The translations under genes were made by a program, and so were the position numbers. The notes beneath the pieces are model-generated. The model saw only the letters and a list, made by a program, of their open reading frames with translations, had not been told where the DNA came from and searched no databases. A DNA stretch of 7,451 nucleotides from Methylobacteriaceae bacterium (GTDB lineage Bacteria > Pseudomonadota > Alphaproteobacteria > Rhizobiales > Beijerinckiaceae): positions 1 through 7,451 of the forward strand of contig JAFAPJ010000480.1 in assembly GCA_019247255.1 (NCBI GenBank). Reading direction: 5' to 3'. This document shows, piece after piece, positions 1 to 6,700 of this stretch. Every line of letters begins with the position of its first letter. Positions within the stretch are counted from its first letter, which is position 1.

Positions 1-148
1 GGGATGGAAGTCCGCAGGTCAGGCCGCGGGGCGGGCGGCCGCCATACCAGCCGGGCTGTGGACCGGCAATGCAGGGCCGCTTGCGGCTGGCCCCGGACTT
101 GCTCACCCTTCGAGGGCTTGAACCTGAGGCCACGCCCCGAGCGCGGCC
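1..148. other. Non-coding GC-rich stretch upstream of the acetyltransferase
   Basis: No gene can be supported here. All three plus frames are open or nearly so, but the translations are Arg/Gly/Pro/Ala-rich with no recognisable domain, as expected by chance at this GC content. Possible secondary structure is visible: bases 22-27 and 28-33 can pair with 143-148 and 133-138 (12 GC-rich pairs with a four-base bulge at 139-142). This encloses a hairpin of 74-78 with 89-93 and a small CCCT/AGGG hairpin at 106-116. Whether this is a real RNA, a leader, or coincidence cannot be decided from one sequence. The promoter of the acetyltransferase presumably lies here, but I see no convincing -35/-10 pair. 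Confidence 0.4.
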
Positions 149-153
149 ATGGC

Positions 154-160
154 GGGAGGT
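154..160 (+). promoter_or_regulatory. Shine-Dalgarno site of the GNAT gene
   Basis: GGGAGGT lies nine bases before the ATG at 170. This is good ribosome-binding spacing and favours 170 over the in-frame ATGs at 149 and 185. The site would lie inside the coding sequence if 149 were used. Confidence 0.6.
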
Positions 161-169
161 CGACGGGCG

Positions 170-676
170 ATGGCTGAGATCACCATGAGCATCCGACGCG
201 CGCGCACGGAAGATGCGGCGGCGCTCTCCGCGGTCTCGGATGCGGCCTGGCGCGAAGCCTATCAAGGCATCCTGCCGGCGCTCTGGCTCGAGCGGATGAT
301 CGGGCGGCGCGGCCCGCGCTGGTGGCTCTCGACCGTGTCGCGCGGCCGCCCGCTCGTCGTGCTCGACGTCGGCGAGCGCGTGGCCGGCTACGTCTCCTAC
401 GGCCGCTGCCGCGACCGCGCGCTGCCGGCGGATGGCGAGATCGACGAGCTGTACCTTGCCCCGGAATACCAGGGGCTCGGTTTCGGACGCCGCCTCTTCA
501 AAGCGGTCCGCAACGACCTCGAGGACCGGGGCGCGAAACGCATGTCGGTGTGGTGCCTGTCGGACAACGAGCGAGGTTGCGAGTTCTACGCGCGGCTCGG
601 AGGCCGCGTGATCGCGGAGACGACCGAGCGCTTCGCGGGCATCGCGCTCAAGAAATCCTGCTTTCTTTTCCGCTGA
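170..676 (+). CDS. GNAT-family N-acetyltransferase
   Basis: Predicted 168-residue cytoplasmic acetyltransferase of the GCN5-related (GNAT) superfamily, which moves the acetyl group of acetyl-CoA to an amine. The substrate cannot be read from the sequence. The N-terminal strand and helix (MSIRRARTEDAAAL, from residue 6) are typical of family starts. Residues 92-110 form motif A, with the acetyl-CoA pyrophosphate-binding pattern Q-x-x-G-x-G (QGLGFG, residues 101-106). Residues 126-146 (SVWCLSDNERGCEFYARLGG) match motif B, in which N133 and the FYxxLGG stretch are characteristic. The length is normal for a single-domain GNAT. There are three in-frame ATGs, at 149, 170 and 185. I chose 170 because of the GGGAGGT nine bases upstream, although 185 would give the most typical family N-terminus. 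The gene ends 85 bases before ppa. It could share a transcript with ppa, but the gap leaves room for a separate promoter. Family assignment is secure; a specific function is not claimed. Confidence 0.92.
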   Translation: MAEITMSIRRARTEDAAALSAVSDAAWREAYQGILPALWLERMIGRRGPRWWLSTVSRGRPLVVLDVGERVAGYVSYGRCRDRALPADGEIDELYLAPEYQGLGFGRRLFKAVRNDLEDRGAKRMSVWCLSDNERGCEFYARLGGRVIAETTERFAGIALKKSCFLFR

Positions 677-696
677 CTAGCCGCGTCGGCTGCAGC

Positions 697-724
697 TTGT
701 CGGCATCCCGGGCCGCCGCTAAGG
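697..724 (+). promoter_or_regulatory. Possible promoter for ppa (weak)
   Basis: TTGTCG at 697-702 and CTAAGG at 719-724 are separated by 16 bases. This loosely resembles the alphaproteobacterial housekeeping pattern of TTGAC followed by CTATAT. It would start transcription near 731, about 30 bases before the ppa start. The match is poor and chance is a real possibility. Confidence 0.2.
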
Positions 725-734
725 ACGGCTCAGC

Positions 735-749
735 GCCCCGCGCCGGGGC
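735..749 (+). other. Small GC hairpin just before the ppa ribosome-binding site
   Basis: GCCCC (735-739) can pair with GGGGC (745-749) around a five-base loop. There is no T-run, so it is not an intrinsic terminator. It sits directly before the GGAG at 751-754 that serves ppa. A role in keeping the ribosome-binding site open is possible but unproven. Confidence 0.25.
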
Positions 750-761
750 CGGAGCCTGATG

Positions 762-1331
762 ATGCGTCTCGACGCGATCTCGATCGGTCCCAATCCCCCG
801 AAGGAAGTCAACGTCATCGTCGAGGTGCCGATCGGCGGCGAGCCGATCAAGTACGAGATGGACAAGACGGCCGGCACGCTGGTCGTCGACCGCTTCCTCT
901 ACACGTCCATGCGCTACCCGGGGAATTACGGGTTCATACCGCATACGCTGTCCGGCGACGGCGATCCTTGCGACGTGCTGGTGTCGAACACGCGCGCCAT
1001 CATCCCGGGCGCGGTCATCACGGTGCGGCCGGTCGGCGTGCTTCTCATGGAGGACGATGGCGGCCAGGACGAGAAGATCATCGCGGTCCCGATCACGAAG
1101 CTGACGCGCCGTTACGAGAACGTGCGCTCGTATCGCGACATGCCGACGATCACGACCGAGCAGATCGAGCACTTCTTCCAGCACTACAAGGATCTCGAGC
1201 GCGGCAAGTGGGTGAAGATCGTCCGCTGGGGCGACCAGGACGAGGCCGAGGACCTGATCACCCAGGCGATCGAGCGGGCGCGCTCGGGCGGCAAGGCCAA
1301 TCCGTCGCCGCTCGGCGGGCCGCAGACCTGA
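762..1331 (+). CDS. ppa: Inorganic pyrophosphatase, family I
   Basis: Soluble inorganic pyrophosphatase that hydrolyses pyrophosphate to two phosphates. This pulls forward nucleic acid, aminoacyl-tRNA and nucleotide-sugar synthesis. It is 189 residues long, about 13 more than the E. coli enzyme, with the excess in a Gly/Pro/Ser-rich C-terminal tail (about 175-189). The family signature DGDPCDV is at 66-72 and carries the metal-binding aspartates D66, D68 and D71. Other active-site residues align with a one-residue offset from E. coli numbering: E21, K30, E32, R44, Y56, D98, D103, K105, Y142 and K143. All are present, so the enzyme should be active and Mg-dependent. Two adjacent ATGs occur at 759 and 762. 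GGAG at 751-754 sits seven bases from 762 but only four from 759, and homologues start MRxDAI, so 762 is preferred. A strong terminator follows at 1398-1432. Homologues are hexameric in E. coli. Confidence 0.97.
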   Translation: MRLDAISIGPNPPKEVNVIVEVPIGGEPIKYEMDKTAGTLVVDRFLYTSMRYPGNYGFIPHTLSGDGDPCDVLVSNTRAIIPGAVITVRPVGVLLMEDDGGQDEKIIAVPITKLTRRYENVRSYRDMPTITTEQIEHFFQHYKDLERGKWVKIVRWGDQDEAEDLITQAIERARSGGKANPSPLGGPQT

Positions 1332-1353
1332 GGACGGGCGGAGGCGGCGGCCG

Positions 1354-1382
1354 TTGACCGGTTGGGCTTCCTCCGCGAGATT
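1354..1382 (+). promoter_or_regulatory. Candidate promoter for the GTP cyclohydrolase II-like gene
   Basis: TTGACC (1354-1359, five of six matches to TTGACA) is followed after 17 bases by GAGATT (1377-1382, three of six matches to TATAAT). Transcription would begin near 1389. That would place the terminator-like hairpin at 1398-1432 inside the leader of the downstream gene. The -35 element is good and the -10 element is poor, so this is tentative. Confidence 0.35.
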
Positions 1383-1397
1383 GCAGCGGACGGATCA

Positions 1398-1432
1398 GGC
1401 TCCCGCGGTGAAAACCGGTGCGGGAGCCTTTT
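1398..1432 (+). terminator. Intrinsic terminator after ppa
   Basis: A perfect nine-pair stem, GGCTCCCGC (1398-1406) with GCGGGAGCC (1420-1428), is followed directly by TTTT (1429-1432). The 13-base loop can form a nested GGT/ACC stem capped by GAAA. This is the clearest terminator in the window and should end the ppa transcript, 66 bases after its stop. It finishes only 22 bases before the next start codon. No promoter fits in between, so it may also act on the leader of the next gene. Confidence 0.85.
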
Positions 1433-1454
1433 CCATTGGGCTCGAGTGTCACGC

Positions 1455-2711
1455 ATGAACACGCCGAACCGCATGGGCCATATCCGGCTCACCTCGCATC
1501 CCGAGCCGGGCGACGGGACGACGCGCCTCGCGATCCGCTGGGGCGCGGAAGATCCCGCGATCCGCGGCCCCATCGTCGGCTCGACCACGAACCCGGCCGA
1601 CCGCAACGCGATCGGCGCGCATGGCGGCTCCTACTCGGTCTACCGGGCGCTCGCGATCTCGGCGCGGGCCATGAGCCCCTTGAGCCGCCCCGACCTGCGC
1701 AACACCGAGCCCGTCACCCGCATCGGCCCTCATCCGGCCTGGGCCGAGCCCGACCGTATCGTCTCGCTCGATCCGTTCGGGCACCTTGTCGGCGAGGTCT
1801 TCGCCCGCGAGATCGAGACCGGGCTCGACATCCGGCCGACGATCGCGGTCACCAAGGCCCGGCTCAACATGCCGGAGATCCTCGCCGGCATCGCGGCCCA
1901 TCGCCTCGCGCCCGACGGGCACATCCTCCACGCCAACGGCGACATCTCGGTCACCAAGGTCGCGATCGACCCCGTCTGGTGGCTGCCGGGGATCGCGCGC
2001 CGCTTCGGTGTCTCGGAGCACGACCTCAGACGGACGCTCTTCGAGCAGACGGGGGGCATGTTCCCCGAGCTCGTCACGCGGCCCGACCGGCAGGTCTTCC
2101 TGCCGCCGATCGGCGGCGCCACCGCCTACGTGGTGGGTGAGGTCGCGGCGCTCGCCGACCCGCGCCGGCGCGTCGCCTGCCGGGTGCACGACGAGTGCAA
2201 CGGGTCGGACGTGTTCGGCTCGGACATCTGCACCTGCCGTCCCTATCTCGTGCACGGCATCGAGGAATGCGTGCGGGAGGCCCAGGCCGGCGGCGCCGGG
2301 CTCGTCGTGTACAATCGCAAGGAGGGTCGCGCCCTCGGCGAGGTGACCAAGTTCCTCGTCTACAACGCGCGCAAGCGCCAGGAGGGCGGCGACCAGGCCG
2401 CGACCTATTTCGAGCGGACCGAATGCGTGGCGGGCGTCCAGGACGCGCGCTTTCAGCAGCTCATGCCCGACGTGCTCCACTGGTTCGGCGTGCAGCGGAT
2501 CGACCGGCTCATGTCCATGTCGAACATGAAGTACGACGCGATCGTCGGCTCGGGAATCGAGGTCGTGGAGCGCGTGCCGATCCCGTCCGATCTTGTGCCG
2601 CCCGACGCCTCCGTCGAGATCGAGGCCAAGAAGGCGGCCGGCTATTACGCGCCGGACGGGGCGGCGGCCGCGCTCGAGACCGTGAAAGGCCGCGACCTCG
2701 AACGGTACTGA
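1455..2711 (+). CDS. GTP cyclohydrolase II-like protein, URC1 type
   Basis: A 418-residue protein, about twice the size of E. coli RibA (196 residues). The C-terminal half (about 225-400) is a GTP cyclohydrolase II domain. Zinc ligands C248, C259 and C261 have the family spacing C-x10-C-x-C. YNRKEGR (286-292) corresponds to the substrate-binding YHRQEGR of RibA, and D330-x-R332 matches the D126-x-R128 pair. ERVPIP (372-377) is the usual late motif. The N-terminal half (about 10-220, with NAIGAHGGSYSVYRAL, IRPTIAVTKA and LFEQTGGMFPELVTRPD) is not the DHBP synthase of RibBA. It matches the long form related to yeast URC1 of the uracil-catabolism (URC) route, often labelled GTP cyclohydrolase II or ribA in genomes. 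Ring opening of a pyrimidine or purine nucleotide is therefore the family-level expectation, and the true substrate is uncertain. The ATG at 1455 is chosen. GTG at 1446 and ATG at 1473 are in-frame alternatives, none with a strong Shine-Dalgarno. Starts before 1433 would translate through the terminator. No URC4 or uracil phosphoribosyltransferase gene is visible nearby. Confidence 0.88.
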   Translation: MNTPNRMGHIRLTSHPEPGDGTTRLAIRWGAEDPAIRGPIVGSTTNPADRNAIGAHGGSYSVYRALAISARAMSPLSRPDLRNTEPVTRIGPHPAWAEPDRIVSLDPFGHLVGEVFAREIETGLDIRPTIAVTKARLNMPEILAGIAAHRLAPDGHILHANGDISVTKVAIDPVWWLPGIARRFGVSEHDLRRTLFEQTGGMFPELVTRPDRQVFLPPIGGATAYVVGEVAALADPRRRVACRVHDECNGSDVFGSDICTCRPYLVHGIEECVREAQAGGAGLVVYNRKEGRALGEVTKFLVYNARKRQEGGDQAATYFERTECVAGVQDARFQQLMPDVLHWFGVQRIDRLMSMSNMKYDAIVGSGIEVVERVPIPSDLVPPDASVEIEAKKAAGYYAPDGAAAALETVKGRDLERY

Positions 2712-2785
2712 GCGCACGCGCCGCCTTGCTGCGGCCGCGACCTTATCCCAAGCATGCCGACTCGCCGCCATCCCGGGTCGCTCCC

Positions 2786-3604
2786 TTGATCGCTCGCCTC
2801 CTCGCCAGTCTCGTGCTCGCCGTTCCGCTCGCCCTCGCGTCGGCGGCGGTCTCGGCCACGACCCTCAAGGTCGATTACCGGATCACGCTCGCGGGCCTGA
2901 CGCTCGGCCAAGCCGACCTCGCCGGGCAGTTCGAGAACGAGCGCTACGCCCTGCAGATGAAGGCGCAGCTCACCGGCATCGCCGGGCTGCTCAGCGGCAG
3001 CGGACGAGGGGGCGCGACGGCGAAAGGCAATCTGTCCGGCACGCGCCTCGTCCCGAGCGCCTTCACGGCGATCGGCCAAACGAGCTCTGCTCAGCGCACG
3101 GTCCAGGTCGGCATCGACGGCGGCAACGTGACCCGCATCGAGATCGTCCCGCCCTTCGAGCCGAAGCCGGACCGCGTGCCCGTGACGGAAGCCGAGATGC
3201 GCGGCGTCATCGATCCCTTGAGCGCCCTCGTCGCGGCCGCGCCGAGCCGCGGCAAGCTCGCCGAGCCCGCCAATTGCGACCGGACGCTCCCGGTCTTCGA
3301 CGGGACGCAGCGGTTCGACATCGTGCTGAGCTACCGGGACACGAAGCGCGTCCAGAAGCCGGGCTTCTCGGGCGACGTCCTCGTTTGCGGCGCGCGTTAC
3401 GTGCCGGTCGCCGGGCATCGGCCGGAGCTGCCGAGCGTGAGGTACATGAGCGAGGCGCGCGACATCGACGTCTGGCTCGCGCCCGTGGAAGGCACGCGGC
3501 TCCTCGTGCCCATGCGGATCTCCGCGCCGACGCTGCTCGGCACGACCGTCATCGAGGCCGAGCGCTGGACGCTGGACGGCGGCCGTCCCGCGTTGACCAG
3601 GTAA
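2786..3604 (+). CDS. Secreted DUF3108 domain protein
   Basis: A 272-residue exported protein of unknown function matching the DUF3108 family common in alphaproteobacteria. The TTG start at 2786 gives a textbook signal peptide: MIAR, a hydrophobic core at residues 5-20, and likely signal peptidase I cleavage after VSA at residue 24. The mature part starts TTLKVDYRITLAGLTLGQAD, typical of the family, and looks beta-strand rich, as expected for a periplasmic or outer-membrane-facing fold. Two cysteines, C164 (in NCDRTLPVFDG) and C201 (in VLVCGARYVPVAGHRP), are the only ones after the signal and probably form a disulfide in the periplasm. There is no in-frame ATG nearby: the ATG at 2754 is in another frame, and a TTG at 2726 is a poorer alternative that would add 20 residues before the signal. 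No good Shine-Dalgarno is seen. The gene lies 74 bases after the URC1-type gene and 102 before the helicase. No enzymatic role is claimed. Confidence 0.85.
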   Translation: MIARLLASLVLAVPLALASAAVSATTLKVDYRITLAGLTLGQADLAGQFENERYALQMKAQLTGIAGLLSGSGRGGATAKGNLSGTRLVPSAFTAIGQTSSAQRTVQVGIDGGNVTRIEIVPPFEPKPDRVPVTEAEMRGVIDPLSALVAAAPSRGKLAEPANCDRTLPVFDGTQRFDIVLSYRDTKRVQKPGFSGDVLVCGARYVPVAGHRPELPSVRYMSEARDIDVWLAPVEGTRLLVPMRISAPTLLGTTVIEAERWTLDGGRPALTR

Positions 3605-3617
3605 CCGGAAGCGGACC

Positions 3618-3650
3618 GCCAGGCCGACGCCCTGGCCCCTTTTCGCCAGG
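3618..3650 (+). terminator. Possible terminator with an alternative hairpin before the helicase
   Basis: GCCAGG (3618-3623) pairs with CCTGGC (3631-3636) around a seven-base loop, followed by CCC and TTTT (3640-3643). This is a modest intrinsic terminator shortly after the DUF3108 stop. A second GCCAGG at 3645-3650 can pair with the same CCTGGC around an eight-base loop that contains the T-run. The two hairpins exclude each other. The six-pair stem and C-interrupted T-run make terminator strength uncertain. Confidence 0.4.
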
Positions 3651-3706
3651 CAGCTTATTGAGGGCTTGCTCCTCCACGCGCCGCTCGCTCCGGCGCGCCC
3701 TCGTGA

Positions 3707-6700
3707 ATGGCTCTGCGCTCCCTTCCGCCTTCGATCCGCTCCCGCGGGGTCACGGCCGTTCTCGGCCCGACCAATACCGGCAAGACGCATCTCGCGATCG
3801 AGCGCCTGTGCGCCCATTCGTCCGGGATGATCGGGCTGCCGCTCCGGCTGCTGGCCCGCGAGGTCTACGGACGCGTCGTCGAGAAGGTCGGCGCGGAAGC
3901 TGTCGCGCTCGTCACGGGCGAGGAGAAGATCAAGCCGGACCGCGCCCGCTACTGGATCGCGACCGTCGAGGCGATGCCGCGCGCCCTCGACGTCGCGTTC
4001 GTCGCGGTCGACGAGATCCAGCTCGCGGCCGATCTCGACCGCGGCCACGTCTTCACCGACCGGCTCCTGAACCAGCGCGGTCGCGAGGAGACGCTCCTCA
4101 TCGGCTCGCTCACCATGCGGCCGCTCGTCGAGGCCCTGGTCCCGGGCGTCACGGTCGTCACTCGCCCGCGCCTCTCGACCCTCTCCTACGCGGGCGACCG
4201 CAAGATCTCCCGGCTGCCCGGCCGGTCCGCGATCGTCGCCTTCTCGGCCGAGGAGGTCTACTCGATCGCGGAGCTGATCCGCCGCTACAGGGGCGGCGCG
4301 GCCGTCGTGCTCGGCGCGCTCTCGCCGCGGACCCGGAACGCCCAGGTCGAGATGTACCAGGCGGGCGACGTCGATTACCTCGTCGCCACCGACGCGATCG
4401 GGATGGGGCTCAACCTCGACCTCGTCCACGTCGCCTTCGCGTCCCGCCAGAAATACGACGGCTTTCAATTCCGCGACCTCCATCCGGCCGAGCTCGGCCA
4501 GATCGCGGGACGGGCGGGCCGCCACATGCGGGACGGTACCTTCGGGTCGACCGGGCGATGCGATCCCTTCGACCCGCAGCTCGTGGACGCGCTCGAGAAT
4601 CATCGCTTCGACCCCGTCCGGGTCGCCCAATGGCGCAATCCCGACCTCGAGTTCCGCTCGCTCGAGGCGCTGCAGGCGAGCCTCGCCGAGACGCCTGGCG
4701 AGCCAGGGCTGACGCGGGCGCTCACGGCCGACGACGAGGCCGCGCTTGCTCTCCTCGCCCGCGAGAGCGAGGTCCGCGCGCTCGCCTCCGGCCGCGACGG
4801 GGTCGCGCGTCTGTGGGAAGCCTGCGCGCTTCCGGATTACCGCAAGATCTCCCCGGCCGGGCATGCCGAGCTCGTCGGGCAGATCTACGGTTTCCTGATG
4901 CGCGGGCGCATCCCGCCCGACTGGTTCGCGCGCCATCTCGCGATGGTCGACCGCACGGACGGCGACATCGACGCGCTGTCCGCGCGCATCGCCCATGTCC
5001 GGACCTGGACTTTCGTCGCGAACCGACCCGATTGGCTGCCCGACCCCGAGCATTGGCAGGGCGTGACGCGTCGGATAGAGGACAGCCTCTCGGACGCCCT
5101 GCACGAGCGGCTCGCGGCGCGCTTCGTCGACCGCCGCACGAGCGTCCTGATGCGGCGCTTACGAGAGAACGCCATCATGGAAGCGGAGATCACCGCCGGC
5201 GGCGACGTCGCGGTCGAAGGGCAGCATGTCGGTCACCTGACCGGCTTTCGCTTCGTGCCCGACCCGGGCGCGACCGGCGAGGAGGCCCGCGCGCTCCGCA
5301 ACGCGGCCGCCAAGGCGCTCGCGAGCGAGATCGAGGCGCGGGCGGACCGCTTCGCGGCCGCGCCGGACGCGACGCTCGTCCTGTCGCATGACGGGACAAT
5401 CCGCTGGATGGGCGACCCGGTCGCGAAGCTCGAGCCCGGCGACAAGGTGCTGGAGCCGGGGTTGCGCATCGTCGCGGACGAGCAGCTGACCGGCCCCGCC
5501 CGCGACAAGGTCGAGGGACGCCTCAAGGCCTGGCTCAAGGCCTATATCGTGCGGCTCCTGGGCGCGCTCGTCGATCTCGAGACCGCGCCCGAGATCACCG
5601 GTCTCGCGCGCGGCATCGCCTTCCAGGTCGCGGAGGCGCTCGGCATCCTTGAACGCTCGCGCGTCGCCCAGGACCTGCGCGCGCTCGACCAGGCAGGGCG
5701 CGCTGCGCTTCGCGCCAAGGGCGTGCGGTTCGGGGCCTACCACATCTACCTGCCGGCGCTCGTGAAGCCGGCGCCCCGCATCCTGGCGGCCCAGCTCTTC
5801 GCGCTGAAGAATGGCGGTCTCGACCAGAAGGGGATCGACGACCTCGCGCATCTCGCGGGCTCGGGTCGAACCTCCTTCGCGGTCGATCCGGCGATCGCCC
5901 GCGGGCTCTACCGCGCAGCGGGTTTCCGGGTATGCGGCAACCGGGCGGTCCGGATCGATATTCTGGAGCGGCTCGCGGACCTGATCCGCCCCGCGATCGC
6001 GTATCGGCCGGGCGTCACGCCGGGCGACCCGCCGCCCGGCGCGGCGGACGGGGAGGGCTTCGTCCAGACGCCGGCCATGACGTCGCTGGTCGGGACGGCG
6101 GGCGAGGATTTCGGCTCGATCCTGCGCTCGCTCGGCTACGTGTCCGACAAGCGCCCTGGTGAGCCGATCACGGTACCGCTCCTGCCGGCGCGGCCGGTCG
6201 CCCCGGCGCCGGTGGTCGCGCCGGCGCAAGCCGAGACCTCGCAAGCTGCGGGGGAGGAGCCGAGCGCGGCGACCGACCCCGAACCCGCCGAAACCACGCC
6301 GGCCGTCGCCCTGATCGGGCCGACCGGGCAGCCGGAAGCGGCTGACGCGGCGGACGATCCTGATCCGACCATTCAGGATGAGCCCGGTGCCGCTGTCCCC
6401 ACGACCACGGTCGACGGCGCGCTCGAGGAGACGGCCGACCGCATCCTTGCCGAGGCGGAGATCTCGGCCGCCGCGGATGGGGACGAGGAGCAAGCGACCG
6501 AAACCCTTGCCGAGGCGGTCGAGGACGGTCCGGAACCCGACGCGGACGAGCCCGATCCGGGAATCCAGGACGAGCCGGTTGCCGCCCCGCAGGAGGATGA
6601 GCCCGAAACGACGCGGCTCGCCGACCCGCGGCCGGACGAGGTCGCGGAGGCGACGCCCCAGGCCGCGCCCGAGCTGGCGCCCGCGACGGAGCCGATCGAA

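Noticed and set aside
34..43. The palindrome GGCGGCCGCC as an operator.
   Set aside because: A ten-base GC-only palindrome is expected often in such sequence, and no matching second site is near a promoter.
1..148. A 6S RNA or SRP RNA gene.
   Set aside because: Some local resemblance (a GGTCAGG-like string, hairpins) but the diagnostic SRP loop and 6S bubble sequences could not be matched, and the expected 6S neighbours (zapA, 5-formyl-THF cyclo-ligase) are absent.
4..177. A 57-codon plus-strand frame from the ATG at 4, and a frame open from the left edge to the TGA at 119-121.
   Set aside because: The first has fairly high GC at third positions but an Arg/Gly/Cys-rich translation with no domain and no ribosome-binding site. 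The second has clearly lower third-position GC than the real genes. Either could be the end of an upstream gene, but nothing supports it.
2720..2735. GCCGC/GCGGC hairpin after the cyclohydrolase-like gene as a terminator.
   Set aside because: Only five pairs and no T-run follows. Hairpins like this are common by chance at this GC content.
1449..2771. A 440-codon minus-strand frame opposite the cyclohydrolase-like gene.
   Set aside because: It mirrors the real gene, has no recognisable domain, and its codon pattern is that of an antisense shadow.
2645..5104. An 819-codon open frame on the minus strand.
   Set aside because: It lies antisense to the URC1-type, DUF3108 and helicase genes and gives an Arg/Asp/Gly-rich translation with no domain. 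High GC with GC-biased third positions suppresses stops in this antisense frame.
3274..5391. A 705-codon plus-strand frame overlapping DUF3108 and the helicase.
   Set aside because: Its translation is Arg/Ala/Pro-rich low complexity. The overlapped genes carry complete, ordered family motifs in other frames.
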